A stretch of 64,000 bases of DNA from Sphingomonas sp. SUN039 (GCF_024758725.1 NZ_CP096972.1:1346001-1410000); one strand, 5' to 3'; counted from the first letter of the stretch, positions 50,669-58,195 are shown. Numbers and translations are program-made. Notes: generated by a model not told the origin, from the sequence alone.

Positions 50669-51252
50669 GCGACGTGAAGCCCAAGAGTGCGGGAAATCTG
50701 GGGTTGTTGCTCGATTACGGGCCGCTGATCGCGTTTTTTATCGGATATAAAATCTGGGGTGTGTTCGCGGGTACGGGCGTGTTCATGGCGGCAATGATCG
50801 TCGCGCTGGTTGTATCGAAATGGAAGCTCGGTCGGATTGCGCCAATGCTGTGGATTTCGGCGATCCTGATTATCGGCTTCGGCGCGCTGACCATCTGGTT
50901 CCACGATCCCAGTTTTATCCAGAAAAAACCGACGATCATCTATGCGGGACTAGGCGTGCTGCTGCTGGGCGGCGCGATGCTGGGCAAACCGCTGCTCAAA
51001 TATGTGCTCGAAGCGGGCTTCGAGGGGCTCCACCAACGCGCATGGCTCGTCCTGTCGCGCAACTGGGGACTGTTCTTTTTTGCGATGGCCGTGCTCAACG
51101 AAATTCTGGTGCGGCAACTGAGCTTCGACACGTGGCTTTCGGTCAAGGTCTGGGCGCTGATCCCGCTCTCGATGGCGTTCGGGATCGCGCATGTACCCTA
51201 TATGATGAAGAACGGGCTGGGCGGCGAGGCAGAGGTGCCGCCCGCAAGCTGA
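50665..51252 (+). CDS. yciB: Inner membrane-spanning protein YciB (septation protein A)
   Basis: A 195-residue protein with five or six membrane helices: LLLDYGPLIAFFIGYKIWGVFAGTGVFM, PMLWISAILIIGFGALTIW, KKPTIIYAGLGVLLLGGAMLGKPLLKYV and the conserved WLVLSRNWGLFFFAMAVLNE. YciB/IspZ proteins affect envelope integrity and septation. GTG 50665 overlaps the ftsY stop (GTGA), making it the last gene of the dapF-mtaB-ftsY-yciB operon. Confidence 0.93.
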   Translation: MSDVKPKSAGNLGLLLDYGPLIAFFIGYKIWGVFAGTGVFMAAMIVALVVSKWKLGRIAPMLWISAILIIGFGALTIWFHDPSFIQKKPTIIYAGLGVLLLGGAMLGKPLLKYVLEAGFEGLHQRAWLVLSRNWGLFFFAMAVLNEILVRQLSFDTWLSVKVWALIPLSMAFGIAHVPYMMKNGLGGEAEVPPAS

Positions 51253-51873
51253 TCACCCCTTCTGGTCTGCCCTGCCCGCGCCCTTACCGTCGAGATTCTG
51301 CGCGACGAAATCCCAGTTCACGATGTTCGCCAGCACGGTTTCGGCAAACTTGGGCCGGGCGTTGCGATAGTCAATGTAGTAGGCGTGCTCCCACACATCG
51401 AGGGTGAACAGCGGCGCGACATTGTGCGCGATGGGCGTGTCGGCGTCGTGGTAGGACGCGACCTTCAGCTTGCCGCTATCGAGCACCAGCCACGCCCAGC
51501 CGCTGCCGAAATGCGCGACGCCCTCTGCCGCGATCTTCTTGAGCAAAGCCTCGGTCGAGCCGAAATCGCGCACGATCAGGTCGGCGAGCTTGCCGCTCGG
51601 CACTTGCTTCTTGGGCGACAGGCATTGCCAGAAGAAACTGTGGTTCCACAGCTGTGCCGCTTGGTTGAACAACTGCTTGTCGCCCGGTGCCGTGTGGTTC
51701 TTGATCAGCTCGACCAGCGACATACCGCCCAAGCCCTTGGCCGCGACGATCTCGTTGGTCTTGTCGACATAGGCCTTGTGGTGCTTGCCATGGTGGAAAT
51801 CGAGCGTTTCGCCCGACATGTGCGGGGCGAGTGCGTCGCGGGCATAGGGCAGCGGGGGCAGCACGAACGGCAT
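51253..51873 (-). CDS. sodB: Superoxide dismutase (Fe/Mn)
   Basis: A 206-residue cytoplasmic dismutase. Metal ligands are His27 in LDFHHGKHHKAYV, His in AAQLWNHSFFWQ, and Asp and His in LDVWEHAYYIDY. The NHSFFWQCLSP segment and the overall pattern favour an iron enzyme, though the metal cannot be proved from sequence. ATG 51873 has GAGGAG nine bases upstream. It converges on yciB with no gap between the stop codons, so transcripts may overlap. Confidence 0.95.
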   Translation of the reverse strand: MPFVLPPLPYARDALAPHMSGETLDFHHGKHHKAYVDKTNEIVAAKGLGGMSLVELIKNHTAPGDKQLFNQAAQLWNHSFFWQCLSPKKQVPSGKLADLIVRDFGSTEALLKKIAAEGVAHFGSGWAWLVLDSGKLKVASYHDADTPIAHNVAPLFTLDVWEHAYYIDYRNARPKFAETVLANIVNWDFVAQNLDGKGAGRADQKG

Positions 51874-51937
51874 GACTGGACACTCCTCGAGTATAGTTCG
51901 GCCCTAGAACGCGCGTAACGGCGTTCGGTCGCATCGC

Positions 51938-52990
51938 TCAACCCGCATTTTCGTTGTCCGCTATCTCGAACAGCCCGTGGCGCTTCATCGCGTGGCGCAG
52001 CTGATCGTAGCTGAGCGCCACCGCTTTCGCTGCCGCACGCTGATTGTACCGGCAGCGCTTCAATGCCTCGGCCAGGATATCGCGTTCGTATTCGGCCACC
52101 GCAGCCCGGAAATCACGGACATCGGCAACGCTGCGCGCAATCGCGGTCGCGCTCATTGGCACGAGCGCCCCAGAGACGACCGGCGCGGCTGCTGCCCCCG
52201 ACACCGCTTTGGGCATCCACGGCGAGTCGAACGGGTCGAAATCGATCTCGTCGATCGCCTTGTTCTCGTCCTCCCAGCGATAGACGGCGCGTTCGACGGT
52301 GTTGCGGAGTTCGCGTACATTGCCCGGCCAGTCGTAACGTTCGAGCACTTCCATCGCCCCGGTCGAAAAGCCCGGCCATTTGCGCCAGTCGAGTTCGGCC
52401 GCCATGCGTCGCCCGAAATGGTCGGTCAGCACCGGCACATCACCCGTCCGCGCGCGCAACGGCGGCAAGGTGACGACCTCGAATGCCAAGCGGTCGAGCA
52501 GGTCGGCACGGAACCGGCCCTTATCGACCAGCGACGGCAAATGCTCGTTGGTCGCGGCAACGATGCGCACGTCGACGCGCAGTGGCTTGTTCGAGCCGAT
52601 CCGGGTGACCTCGCCATATTCGACCGCGCGCAGCAGCCGTTCTTGCGCGCCCGCCGAAAGCGTCGCGAGTTCGTCGAGGAACAATGTGCCCCCGTCGGCC
52701 TCCTCGAAACGCCCCTCACGCGCCTTGGTCGCGCCGGTGAAAGCACCCGCCTCGTGCCCGAACAGTTCGGCTTCGATCAGCGTCTCCGCGAGCGCGGCGC
52801 AGTTCATCGTGATCAGCGGGGCCGCCCAGCGTGGGCTGAGGCGGTGGAGACGTTCGGCAACCAGCTCCTTGCCCGTCCCCCGCTCGCCGATGACCAGCAC
52901 GGGGCGGTTCAACCCGGCGGCGCGACTGGCACGCTCGATCGAATCGAGAAAGGCGAATGACTCGCCAACGACTTGATTGCCCCTGTCCAT
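51938..52990 (-). CDS. pspF: PspF, sigma-54-dependent activator of the phage-shock operon
   Basis: A 350-residue bacterial enhancer-binding protein without a receiver domain. The AAA+ domain starts at once (ESFAFLDSIERAS), with Walker A GERGTGKE near 34-41, the sigma-54 contact loop GAFTGA near 85, Walker B GGTLFLDELATL and WPGNVRELRNTVERAVYRW. A C-terminal Fis-type helix-turn-helix (EALKRCRYNQRAAAKAVALSYDQLRHAMKR) binds enhancers. PspF is normally held inactive by PspA. It is divergent from the psp genes and faces the sigma-54 promoter at 53079. Confidence 0.95.
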   Translation of the reverse strand: MDRGNQVVGESFAFLDSIERASRAAGLNRPVLVIGERGTGKELVAERLHRLSPRWAAPLITMNCAALAETLIEAELFGHEAGAFTGATKAREGRFEEADGGTLFLDELATLSAGAQERLLRAVEYGEVTRIGSNKPLRVDVRIVAATNEHLPSLVDKGRFRADLLDRLAFEVVTLPPLRARTGDVPVLTDHFGRRMAAELDWRKWPGFSTGAMEVLERYDWPGNVRELRNTVERAVYRWEDENKAIDEIDFDPFDSPWMPKAVSGAAAAPVVSGALVPMSATAIARSVADVRDFRAAVAEYERDILAEALKRCRYNQRAAAKAVALSYDQLRHAMKRHGLFEIADNENAG

Positions 52991-53078
52991 TCCGCAGAGT
53001 TAGTGAAAATTACCGAACATTGGCAAGGATGATTTTGCGAACTCGATCAAGAATGCCGGATTTCCGCCATTCCTTAAA

Positions 53079-53095
53079 TTGGCACGCATTCTGCA
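53079..53095 (+). promoter_or_regulatory. Sigma-54 promoter of the psp operon
   Basis: TTGGCACGCATTCTGCA matches the sigma-54 consensus TTGGCACRNNNNYTGCW at every position, with GG and GC exactly 12 bases apart. It lies about 100 bases downstream of the divergent pspF start and 62 bases before the TonB-C-like gene, which is therefore the first gene of the PspF-controlled transcript. The interval 52991-53078 should contain PspF enhancer sites, which I cannot delimit. Confidence 0.9.
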
Positions 53096-53156
53096 AAACG
53101 GTTCATGTCCCCGCCAACCCCGACGGCGACAGCAACAGGTTTCAGGAGTTTACCCG

Positions 53157-53612
53157 ATGTACACCGCTACCGCCCCCAGCTTTCGCACCACGGCAACTGC
53201 CGTTGCGGCGTCGATGCTCGGCACCGCGCTGATCTTCGCGGCCCCGCAGGCGGCGCAAGCCTCCCCCAAAAGCGATTTCGTGCGCAACGTCGAAGCGCAG
53301 CTGAAGACCGAGGCCTATGCCCCCGCCGATCTGTCGGGGGTTGCGACCATCGCGGTCCGGATCGACGCCGACGGCAAGGTGCTAAGCGCCGACGTCGCCG
53401 GTTCGAGCGGCCACAAGCTGCTGGATGACGACGCACTGCTGACGGCAAAATCGGTCGTCTTTCCCAAGGGCGCGGCCCGCACGGTCGCCGTTGTGATGAA
53501 GTACGGCAACGTCGCCAAGCCCGGCGAGGCCCAGTCGGTCGCGCTCGTCAACCGCTACGTCAACGCCAAGGGCGAAGCGCTCGCACAGAATCCCGCCAGC
53601 CCCGTCGGCTGA
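53157..53612 (+). CDS. Periplasmic TonB-C-like protein, first gene of psp operon
   Basis: A 151-residue protein with a signal peptide (TTATAVAASMLGTALIFAAPQAAQA) and a TonB C-terminal-like domain: GVATIAVRIDADGKVLSADVAGSSGHKLLDDDALLTAKSV, the beta-alpha-beta pattern of energy-transducer tails. It has no membrane anchor beyond the signal and no ExbBD partner nearby, so it is unlikely to be a real TonB. The perfect sigma-54 promoter lies 62 bases upstream, which implies induction by PspF with envelope stress. ATG 53157 is chosen because the signal peptide begins there. Confidence 0.8.
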   Translation: MYTATAPSFRTTATAVAASMLGTALIFAAPQAAQASPKSDFVRNVEAQLKTEAYAPADLSGVATIAVRIDADGKVLSADVAGSSGHKLLDDDALLTAKSVVFPKGAARTVAVVMKYGNVAKPGEAQSVALVNRYVNAKGEALAQNPASPVG

Positions 53613-53618
53613 TCCGGG

Positions 53619-53650
53619 GCCGGGACGGGCAAACCCCTGCTCGTCCCGGC
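53619..53650 (+). terminator. Hairpin between the TonB-C-like gene and pspA (attenuator candidate)
   Basis: GCCGGGACG (53619-53627) and CGTCCCGGC (53642-53650) form a perfect 9-bp GC stem with a 14-base loop just after the stop codon of the TonB-C-like gene. No T-run follows, so full termination is unlikely. It may lower read-through into pspA or protect the upstream mRNA. Confidence 0.45.
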
Positions 53651-53697
53651 ACATGTTTCACGCTAGATAATAAGTCGCATACAGAAAGGCCGTTTCC

Positions 53698-54366
53698 ATG
53701 GGTATCTTCTCCCGAACCCGCGACATCGTCGCCGCCAACTTCGCCGACTTGCTCGACAAGGCCGAAGACCCGGCGAAGATGATCCGCATGATCATCCTCG
53801 AAATGGAGGAGACGTTGGTCGAGGTCCGCGCGACCGCCGCGCGCACCATTGCCGACCAGAAGGAAATGCGCCGCCATATCGGCAAGCTCCAGTCGCTCGA
53901 AGCGAACTGGGAAGAAAAGGCCGAGCTCGCGCTGTCGAAGGACCGAGAGGATCTCGCCAAGGCCGCGCTGGTCGAAAGGCAGAAGGCGACCGACCTGATC
54001 GAAAGGATGCAGGCCGAACTCGCCATACTCGACGATGCGCTGAAAGCGTCGGAGGGAGATATCGCCAAGCTCCAGTCGAAGCTGCGCGATGCCCGCAGTC
54101 GCCAGTCGGCGATCGCGACGCGGATGGAAACCGCGCATCAGAGCATCCGCGTCCGCGAAGCCTATTCGGGCGAGCGCGCGCAGGACGCCTTCTCGCGCTT
54201 CGAAGTGCTCGAAAAGCGTGCCGACCTGGCCGAGGGCCGCGCCGAGGCGCTGGCGATGGGTGCCACCAAAACGCTCGACGAGGAAATCGACGAGCTGAAA
54301 TCATCGGAAAAAGTCGATGCCGCGCTCGAAGCGCTGAAGGCAAAGGCCGCAGGAAAGGCGAAGTAA
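53698..54366 (+). CDS. pspA: Phage shock protein A
   Basis: A 222-residue coiled-coil peripheral membrane protein of the ESCRT-III/Vipp1 superfamily. The N-terminal amphipathic helix MGIFSRTRDIVAANFADLLDKAEDP is followed by long helices (MIRMIILEMEETLVEVRATAARTIADQK ...). It inhibits PspF at rest and, on envelope stress, oligomerises on damaged inner membrane to preserve the proton gradient. ATG 53698 follows an AAAGG site at nine bases. One base separates its stop from pspB. Confidence 0.95.
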   Translation: MGIFSRTRDIVAANFADLLDKAEDPAKMIRMIILEMEETLVEVRATAARTIADQKEMRRHIGKLQSLEANWEEKAELALSKDREDLAKAALVERQKATDLIERMQAELAILDDALKASEGDIAKLQSKLRDARSRQSAIATRMETAHQSIRVREAYSGERAQDAFSRFEVLEKRADLAEGRAEALAMGATKTLDEEIDELKSSEKVDAALEALKAKAAGKAK

Positions 54367-54367
54367 G

Positions 54368-54592
54368 ATGGAAGACGTCCTTCTCCCCATCGTCATCGTC
54401 GGGATGCTGTTCATCGGGATGCCGTGGGTCATTCTCCACTACGTCTCCAAATGGAAGCAGGCGAAAACGCTCACCGTCGATGACGAAAACCTGCTCGACG
54501 ATCTGCACGATACCGCCCGCCGCCTGGAAGACCGCGTGGTCACGATCGAGCGCATCATGACCGCTGATAACCCCAATTGGAAAAACGGCTGA
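54368..54592 (+). CDS. pspB: Phage shock protein B
   Basis: A 74-residue bitopic membrane protein: one helix (LLPIVIVGMLFIGMPWVILHYV) and a cytoplasmic coiled-coil tail with LEDRVVTIERIMTADNPNWKNG, the PspB ending (compare ERILDAEHPNWR in Escherichia coli from memory). It acts with PspC to sense stress and recruit PspA. The tail motif 'LE-R---IER(I)--AD' recurs in the four small proteins that follow. Confidence 0.93.
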   Translation: MEDVLLPIVIVGMLFIGMPWVILHYVSKWKQAKTLTVDDENLLDDLHDTARRLEDRVVTIERIMTADNPNWKNG

Positions 54593-54614
54593 ACCGCCGC
54601 TTAGGAGACCTGCA

Positions 54615-54992
54615 ATGACCGCACGTCGTACATCCTTCTACCTCGACAAACAGAACGCCAAATGGCTGGGCGTGTGTTCGGGGATCGCCGACTACACCGG
54701 CATCGACCTGACAGTCGTTCGCGTCGTCACAGTGCTCGGCACCGTGTTCGGATCGGGCGCGCTGCTGGTCGCCTATCTGATCATCGCGTGGATGGCCCCG
54801 GCCAAGCCGGTCGGCCTCTACGACGACGCCGATGACGCCAAATTCTGGCAAGGCGTGCGCCAGTCGCCGTCGCGCTCGACCCGTGATGTCCGCGCCAAGT
54901 TCCGCGATCTCGACCGTCGGCTTGCCGATGTCGAAACCTATTACACCAGCCGCAACTCGTCGCTCGCCGACGAGATCGACAGCTTGCGCTAG
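54615..54992 (+). CDS. pspC: Phage shock protein C
   Basis: A 125-residue inner-membrane protein with the PspC domain (FYLDKQNAKWLGVCSGIADYTGIDLTVVRVVTVLG and a membrane helix ending in AYLIIAWMAP) and a cytoplasmic helical tail (FRDLDRRLADVETYYTS) that ends in LADEIDSLR. The same terminal peptide ends the next protein, which suggests that segments were copied within the operon. ATG 54615 follows a TAGGAGA site. Confidence 0.94.
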   Translation: MTARRTSFYLDKQNAKWLGVCSGIADYTGIDLTVVRVVTVLGTVFGSGALLVAYLIIAWMAPAKPVGLYDDADDAKFWQGVRQSPSRSTRDVRAKFRDLDRRLADVETYYTSRNSSLADEIDSLR

Positions 54993-55013
54993 GGTGTCGG
55001 CAAAGGGGGAGTG

Positions 55014-55310
55014 ATGACAATGGAGCACGGAGCACCCGAGTTCATTATCGCGCTGGTGGCGATCAGCACCTTCGGCTGGATCGCGACGAGCTGGATCAGG
55101 GCTCGGCACGGCTACCCGGTCGAGGGCGAATGGGGCGGATCGGTCGCCAAGTCCGACCCGCAAGCCGACCGCAAGATCGAGCTGCTGTCGTCCGAGAGCG
55201 AGCGTCTGACCGGCCAGGTCGATCGCTTGCAGGAACGGATCGCGGTTCTCGAACGCATTGCCACCGACAAGCCCGCGCGGCTTGCCGAAGAAATCGATAG
55301 CCTGCGCTGA
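55014..55310 (+). CDS. PspB-like small membrane/coiled-coil protein 1
   Basis: About 98 residues. An N-terminal membrane helix (FIIALVAISTFGWIATSWI) is followed by a polar linker and a C-terminal coiled coil with VDRLQERIAVLERIATDKP and the ending LAEEIDSLR. GTG 55011, ATG 55014 and ATG 55020 are possible starts; GGGGGA at 55004-55009 fits ATG 55014 or ATG 55020. Its topology and tail copy PspB, and its last residues copy PspC. It is not a family I can name and probably serves as an extra partner of PspA or PspC. Confidence 0.8.
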   Translation: MTMEHGAPEFIIALVAISTFGWIATSWIRARHGYPVEGEWGGSVAKSDPQADRKIELLSSESERLTGQVDRLQERIAVLERIATDKPARLAEEIDSLR

Positions 55311-55336
55311 GCAGCTGACATCAAGGGACAACGACC

Positions 55337-55585
55337 ATGCAACACTGGATATGGGTTCTCATTCCGCTCGCGGCCATCGGCATCGCCCCGTTCAAGATGT
55401 GGCTTCGCCTCAAGGAACGGCAGCTCGAACAACAGTCGATGATGACCGCGGAAAAGACCGCGCAATACGCCGCGCATACCGAGCGGCTCGAGGAGCGCAT
55501 GCGCGTGCTCGAACGGATCGCCACCGACAAGGGGGTCAATCTGTCCGACGAGATCGAGGCGCTGCGCGACACGCCGCTAAATTGA
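55337..55585 (+). CDS. PspB-like small membrane/coiled-coil protein 2
   Basis: An 82-residue protein with a short membrane helix (IWVLIPLAAIGIAPFKMWL) and a strongly charged coiled-coil tail (TERLEERMRVLERIATDKG) ending LSDEIEALRDTPLN. AAGGGA lies eight bases before ATG 55337. The plan is that of PspB: one N-terminal span, coiled coil, VLERIATD motif. It follows the previous gene after 26 bases. Confidence 0.8.
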   Translation: MQHWIWVLIPLAAIGIAPFKMWLRLKERQLEQQSMMTAEKTAQYAAHTERLEERMRVLERIATDKGVNLSDEIEALRDTPLN

Positions 55586-55612
55586 CGCCAATTCCACTGG
55601 GGAGTGCATTCG

Positions 55613-55858
55613 ATGAATCCGTTTGAAATGGTTGTGCTGATCATCGCCATCGCGATGATCGGGAGCATTATCAAGGCACGATACGGCTTTTCCACCGACC
55701 GTATGGGACGCACAATTCCGACACGCTCGGATGCTGAGGCGGGCCGGTTGAAGGAGGAAATCGTCCAGCTGAAGGAGCGTATTGCGGTGCTCGAACGGCT
55801 GGCCACCGACGAAAATGGCGCACGCCTGCTCGATCGCGAGATCGAGAAGCTGCGGTGA
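55613..55858 (+). CDS. PspB-like small membrane/coiled-coil protein 3
   Basis: An 81-residue protein from ATG 55613 (GGGGAG at eight bases; a GTG three codons earlier lacks spacing). There is an N-terminal helix (FEMVVLIIAIAMIGSIIKA), a short linker with two Arg/Thr-rich turns, and a coiled coil LKEEIVQLKERIAVLERLATDE ending in EIEKLR. Its stop lies 14 bases before the ATG preferred for the next gene. Confidence 0.8.
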   Translation: MNPFEMVVLIIAIAMIGSIIKARYGFSTDRMGRTIPTRSDAEAGRLKEEIVQLKERIAVLERLATDENGARLLDREIEKLR

Positions 55859-55872
55859 CAGGAGCAATGGTC

Positions 55873-56115
55873 ATGGACAGTCTGACGCTGTATTTCGGCA
55901 TGGGAATGACCGCGCTGATCGCCAGCACCGTGCTCGGCCTGATCGGCCTCAAGGGCTTTACCGCCTGGATCGATCTGAAACGTGCCGAGATCGGCGCACG
56001 GGTCGAGGGAGCAATGCCCGTCTCGGGCCCGACGGTCGGCCAGCGCATCGATGTTGCCGACCTGAAAGAGCGCGTGCGGCGGTTGGAGGCGATCGCGGCG
56101 GGAGTGGATATCTAA
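55873..56115 (+). CDS. PspB-like small membrane/coiled-coil protein 4
   Basis: An 80-residue protein from ATG 55873, with AGGAG eight bases upstream (a GTG at 55855 overlapping the previous stop would add six residues). It has a long N-terminal membrane helix (LYFGMGMTALIASTVLGLIGL), then WIDLKRAEIGARVEGA and a coiled-coil end VADLKERVRRLEAIAAGVDI, the shortest version of the shared tail. It is the last member before a palindromic repeat. Confidence 0.78.
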   Translation: MDSLTLYFGMGMTALIASTVLGLIGLKGFTAWIDLKRAEIGARVEGAMPVSGPTVGQRIDVADLKERVRRLEAIAAGVDI

Positions 56116-56116
56116 C

Positions 56117-56232
56117 CCTCTTCGCTTCGCGGAGAGTGCGATGCGAAGCATCGGGAGAGGCACGCCGCCTCCACAACATGCCTCTCCCGGCTGCGCTTTG
56201 CTTCGCCACCCTCTCCACAAAGTGGAGAGGGT
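56117..56232. repeat. Compound palindromic repeat after the psp operon
   Basis: Two perfect stems occur: CGGGAGAGGCA with its inverse TGCCTCTCCCG (about 56150-56191), and an 11-bp stem with an AAA loop at 56208-56232 (ACCCTCTCCAC/GTGGAGAGGGT). Flanking TTCGCTTCGC and TTTGCTTCGCC segments add further symmetry. It has the look of a dispersed intergenic element and could terminate the psp transcript, though no T-run follows. Confidence 0.65.
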
Positions 56233-56248
56233 CTGTATAGCGATCGGC

Positions 56249-56671
56249 ATGTCCCTGCCCGCTCTCTCCGATATTCGCGACGAATACGACTTCCTCGACG
56301 CCGACGACCGATATCGCCTGCTGATCGATCTGGGCCGCGATCTTCAGGCGATGCCCGATGCACTCAAGACCGACAGCACTTTGGTGCGGGGATGTTCGGC
56401 CAGCGTGTGGGTTTATCCGATGCGGGATGGGGACAAGCTCCATTTCCTCGCCGACTCCAATGCCGCGATCACCAAGGGGATCATCGCGCTGGTCCTGACC
56501 ACTGTTCAGGACCGGACCGCGACCGAGATCGTCGCGACCGACATTGCCGCCGAACTCGCCCCGTTCGACCTGTCGCGCCAACTGAGCTCGAACCGGACGC
56601 AGGGCATTCCGAACATGATCGCGCTGATCAAGTCGACCGCAGAGCGGCATCTGGTATCGCCGCCGTCATGA
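56249..56671 (+). CDS. sufE: SufE-family sulfur acceptor
   Basis: A 140-residue cytoplasmic protein that accepts persulfide from the cysteine desulfurase SufS for Fe-S cluster assembly. Typical blocks are IRDEYDFLDADDRYRLLIDLGRDLQAMP, the catalytic Cys in LVRGCSASVWV, the metal-free FLADSNAAITKGIIALVL, and IPNMIALIKSTAE. ATG 56249 starts right after the repeat. The stop overlaps the next gene (ATGA). Confidence 0.93.
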   Translation: MSLPALSDIRDEYDFLDADDRYRLLIDLGRDLQAMPDALKTDSTLVRGCSASVWVYPMRDGDKLHFLADSNAAITKGIIALVLTTVQDRTATEIVATDIAAELAPFDLSRQLSSNRTQGIPNMIALIKSTAERHLVSPPS

Positions 56672-56991
56672 ATGCCGCGCTGATCCTGTTTATCGCCGCG
56701 CAGATCAGCGTGGCGGGCAAGCCGCTCAAGCCAGCCGATTTCCTCGACGGACGCGCGATCGCGGGCGGCACCGGCGCGCCCGTGGTGATGCTGACACTCA
56801 CACCGGCCGCGGCAGCGCGGGTCAAGCGGCTGGGGCCGACGGCAAAAATCGCGCTCGACGGCAAACCAGCGCCCGCGCGGTTCGTGGACAACACGATCGA
56901 ACTCGACGGGCAAAAAACATTCGACGCGGCGGCAAAACTGGCCCGCGCGATTTCCGGGAAAGCGCCTTTACCCGACAGTCTCGAGGAATAG
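56668..56991 (+). CDS. Small exported protein, unknown (weak SecD P1-head resemblance)
   Basis: A 107-residue protein with a signal peptide-like start (AALILFIAAQISVAG) and a mature part containing VVMLTLTPAAAARVKRLGP, IALDGKPAPARFVDNTIELDG and AAKLARAISGKAPLPDSLE. The pattern of LDG-x-strand followed by a helix and 'G-x-LP' recalls the SecDF P1 head subdomain, but I cannot verify this. It is coupled to sufE by ATGA and converges on the ferredoxin-like gene with a 24-base overlap. Confidence 0.65.
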   Translation: MNAALILFIAAQISVAGKPLKPADFLDGRAIAGGTGAPVVMLTLTPAAAARVKRLGPTAKIALDGKPAPARFVDNTIELDGQKTFDAAAKLARAISGKAPLPDSLEE

Positions 56992-57240
56992 CGCGGCCAC
57001 CTCGTCGGCAGGCGTGCCATGGGCAACGATCGCCCATTCGCGTGGCTTGCGCGAATCGTGCAGGGTGACGGCATCTCTTGGACAGACGCCGAGGCAGCGG
57101 GTCTTGACCAGCTTGATCCGGTGCGGCTTGAGCGCGCGCTTCAGCGGCTTGGTGAGCTTGTCTTTGGCATGCGTCCGCTTGAAGCACTTCTCGCACGCCA
57201 TAACGATCGCAACCGGTTTTGCGCGGGCCAGCCGGATCAT
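56968..57240 (-). CDS. (2Fe-2S) ferredoxin-like protein
   Basis: A 90-residue thioredoxin-like ferredoxin. The cluster ligands are two Cys pairs, ACEKCFKRTHAKD and TRCLGVCPRDAVTLHD, about 30 residues apart. A C-terminal helix follows (TPADEVAALFLETVG). It is a small electron carrier of unknown partner. ATG 57240 overlaps the stop of the J-domain gene (ATGA). The 3' ends of this gene and the plus-strand exported protein overlap by 24 bases. Confidence 0.85.
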   Translation of the reverse strand: MIRLARAKPVAIVMACEKCFKRTHAKDKLTKPLKRALKPHRIKLVKTRCLGVCPRDAVTLHDSRKPREWAIVAHGTPADEVAALFLETVG

Positions 57241-57791
57241 GTTGCTGTCTTGACTGCTTCGCGCCGCTCCTCCGCAGACCTCAGCACGTCCCAAGCGGCC
57301 TGGATCTCGCGAAAACGCGCGGCGGCATCGGCATCGCCGGGCTTCAGATCGGGGTGGTTGGCCTTGGCGAGGCCACGCCACGCGATGCGGATGTCTTCGA
57401 AAGACGCATCGCTCGCCACCCCCAGCACGTTCAGCGCGCGCATCTCGTCGTTGCTGCGCGTGCCATCGCCCGGCCCCGCCCATTGCTGGTAGGCGCTGGT
57501 CTTCCAGCCCCCCGCTTCGGCCTGCTCCTGTGCTTCGCGCGCAGCGGCTTCTTCGGGGGTAAGCCCCTGAAAATAGTCCCAGTTGCGATTGTACTCGGCG
57601 GCGTGCGTCTCGCAGAAATACCAGCGGTCCTTGCTGTTCGGCGCCTTGGGCGCGGGCTTGTCGCCCTTCGCCTCGCAGCCGTGCCGGTCGCAGAGCCGCA
57701 CGGTCGTTGCCGCCGTTTCCGACCCGTACTCGCGCCAGCGCGGAAAGCCCCAGTCGAGCGAACGTGTTGTGCGGCGCGGCATGGGGCGCAT
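57237..57791 (-). CDS. J-domain (DnaJ-like) protein
   Basis: A 184-residue protein with a Cys-containing N-terminal part (LCDRHGCEAKGDKPA, WYFCETHAAEYNRNWDYFQGL) and a C-terminal J domain (RALNVLGVASDASFEDIRIAWRGLAKANHPDLKPGD) with the HPD motif that stimulates DnaK. It belongs to the group of alphaproteobacterial J proteins with the domain at the C-terminus. ATG 57791 lies next to the 3' end of rnpB. Confidence 0.9.
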   Translation of the reverse strand: MRPMPRRTTRSLDWGFPRWREYGSETAATTVRLCDRHGCEAKGDKPAPKAPNSKDRWYFCETHAAEYNRNWDYFQGLTPEEAAAREAQEQAEAGGWKTSAYQQWAGPGDGTRSNDEMRALNVLGVASDASFEDIRIAWRGLAKANHPDLKPGDADAAARFREIQAAWDVLRSAEERREAVKTAT

Positions 57792-57814
57792 CTAGGGACT
57801 GGGGGCGTAATGCG

Positions 57815-58183
57815 CCAGAGGGTCTGTAAGCCGGGTTCTGTCCACGCGGTTGCCCGCGCTGTGCGACCATTCCTCTAGGACTGCCGTTGCCGACAGCCTC
57901 CAGCAATCAACCCGGACGACGGAACCGAGCAGGTCCATATGCCGTCCCTATTCGATCTTGCTCCAGGTGGGGTTTGCCCTGCCAGCCTTGTTGCCAAGGC
58001 CGCGGTGCGCTCTTGCCGCACCGTTTCGCCCTTGCCGCGCCGAAGTGCGGCGGTCTGTTTTCTGTGGCACTGTCCCTTGCCCCGGCTTGCGCCGCGACCG
58101 CCGGGCGTTACCCGGCACCTTCACTCTGTGGAGCCCGGACTTTCCTCGCGCGGCAAGCCGCCCGCGGTCGCCCGACCCTCTGG
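57815..58183 (-). ncRNA. rnpB: RNase P RNA (class A)
   Basis: On the minus strand the region begins with CCAGAGGGTCGGGCG and ends with ACAGACCCTCTGG, so the two ends pair as helix P1. The conserved core GAGGAAAGTCCGGGCTCC appears 40 bases in, and its P4 partner CAGAACCCGGCTTA near the 3' end. Length of about 369 fits bacterial class A. RNase P RNA cleaves the 5' leader of tRNA precursors. Open frames across it (for example 57887-58762) are spurious. It lies between the amidase and J-domain genes. Confidence 0.96.
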
Positions 58184-58195
58184 CACATGTGCGCC

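Noticed and set aside
53019-53039. Second sigma-54 promoter (TTGGCAAGGATGATTTTGCG) upstream of the psp promoter
   Set aside because: The GG and GC elements are not 12 bases apart in any register, so it would not be recognised by sigma-54.
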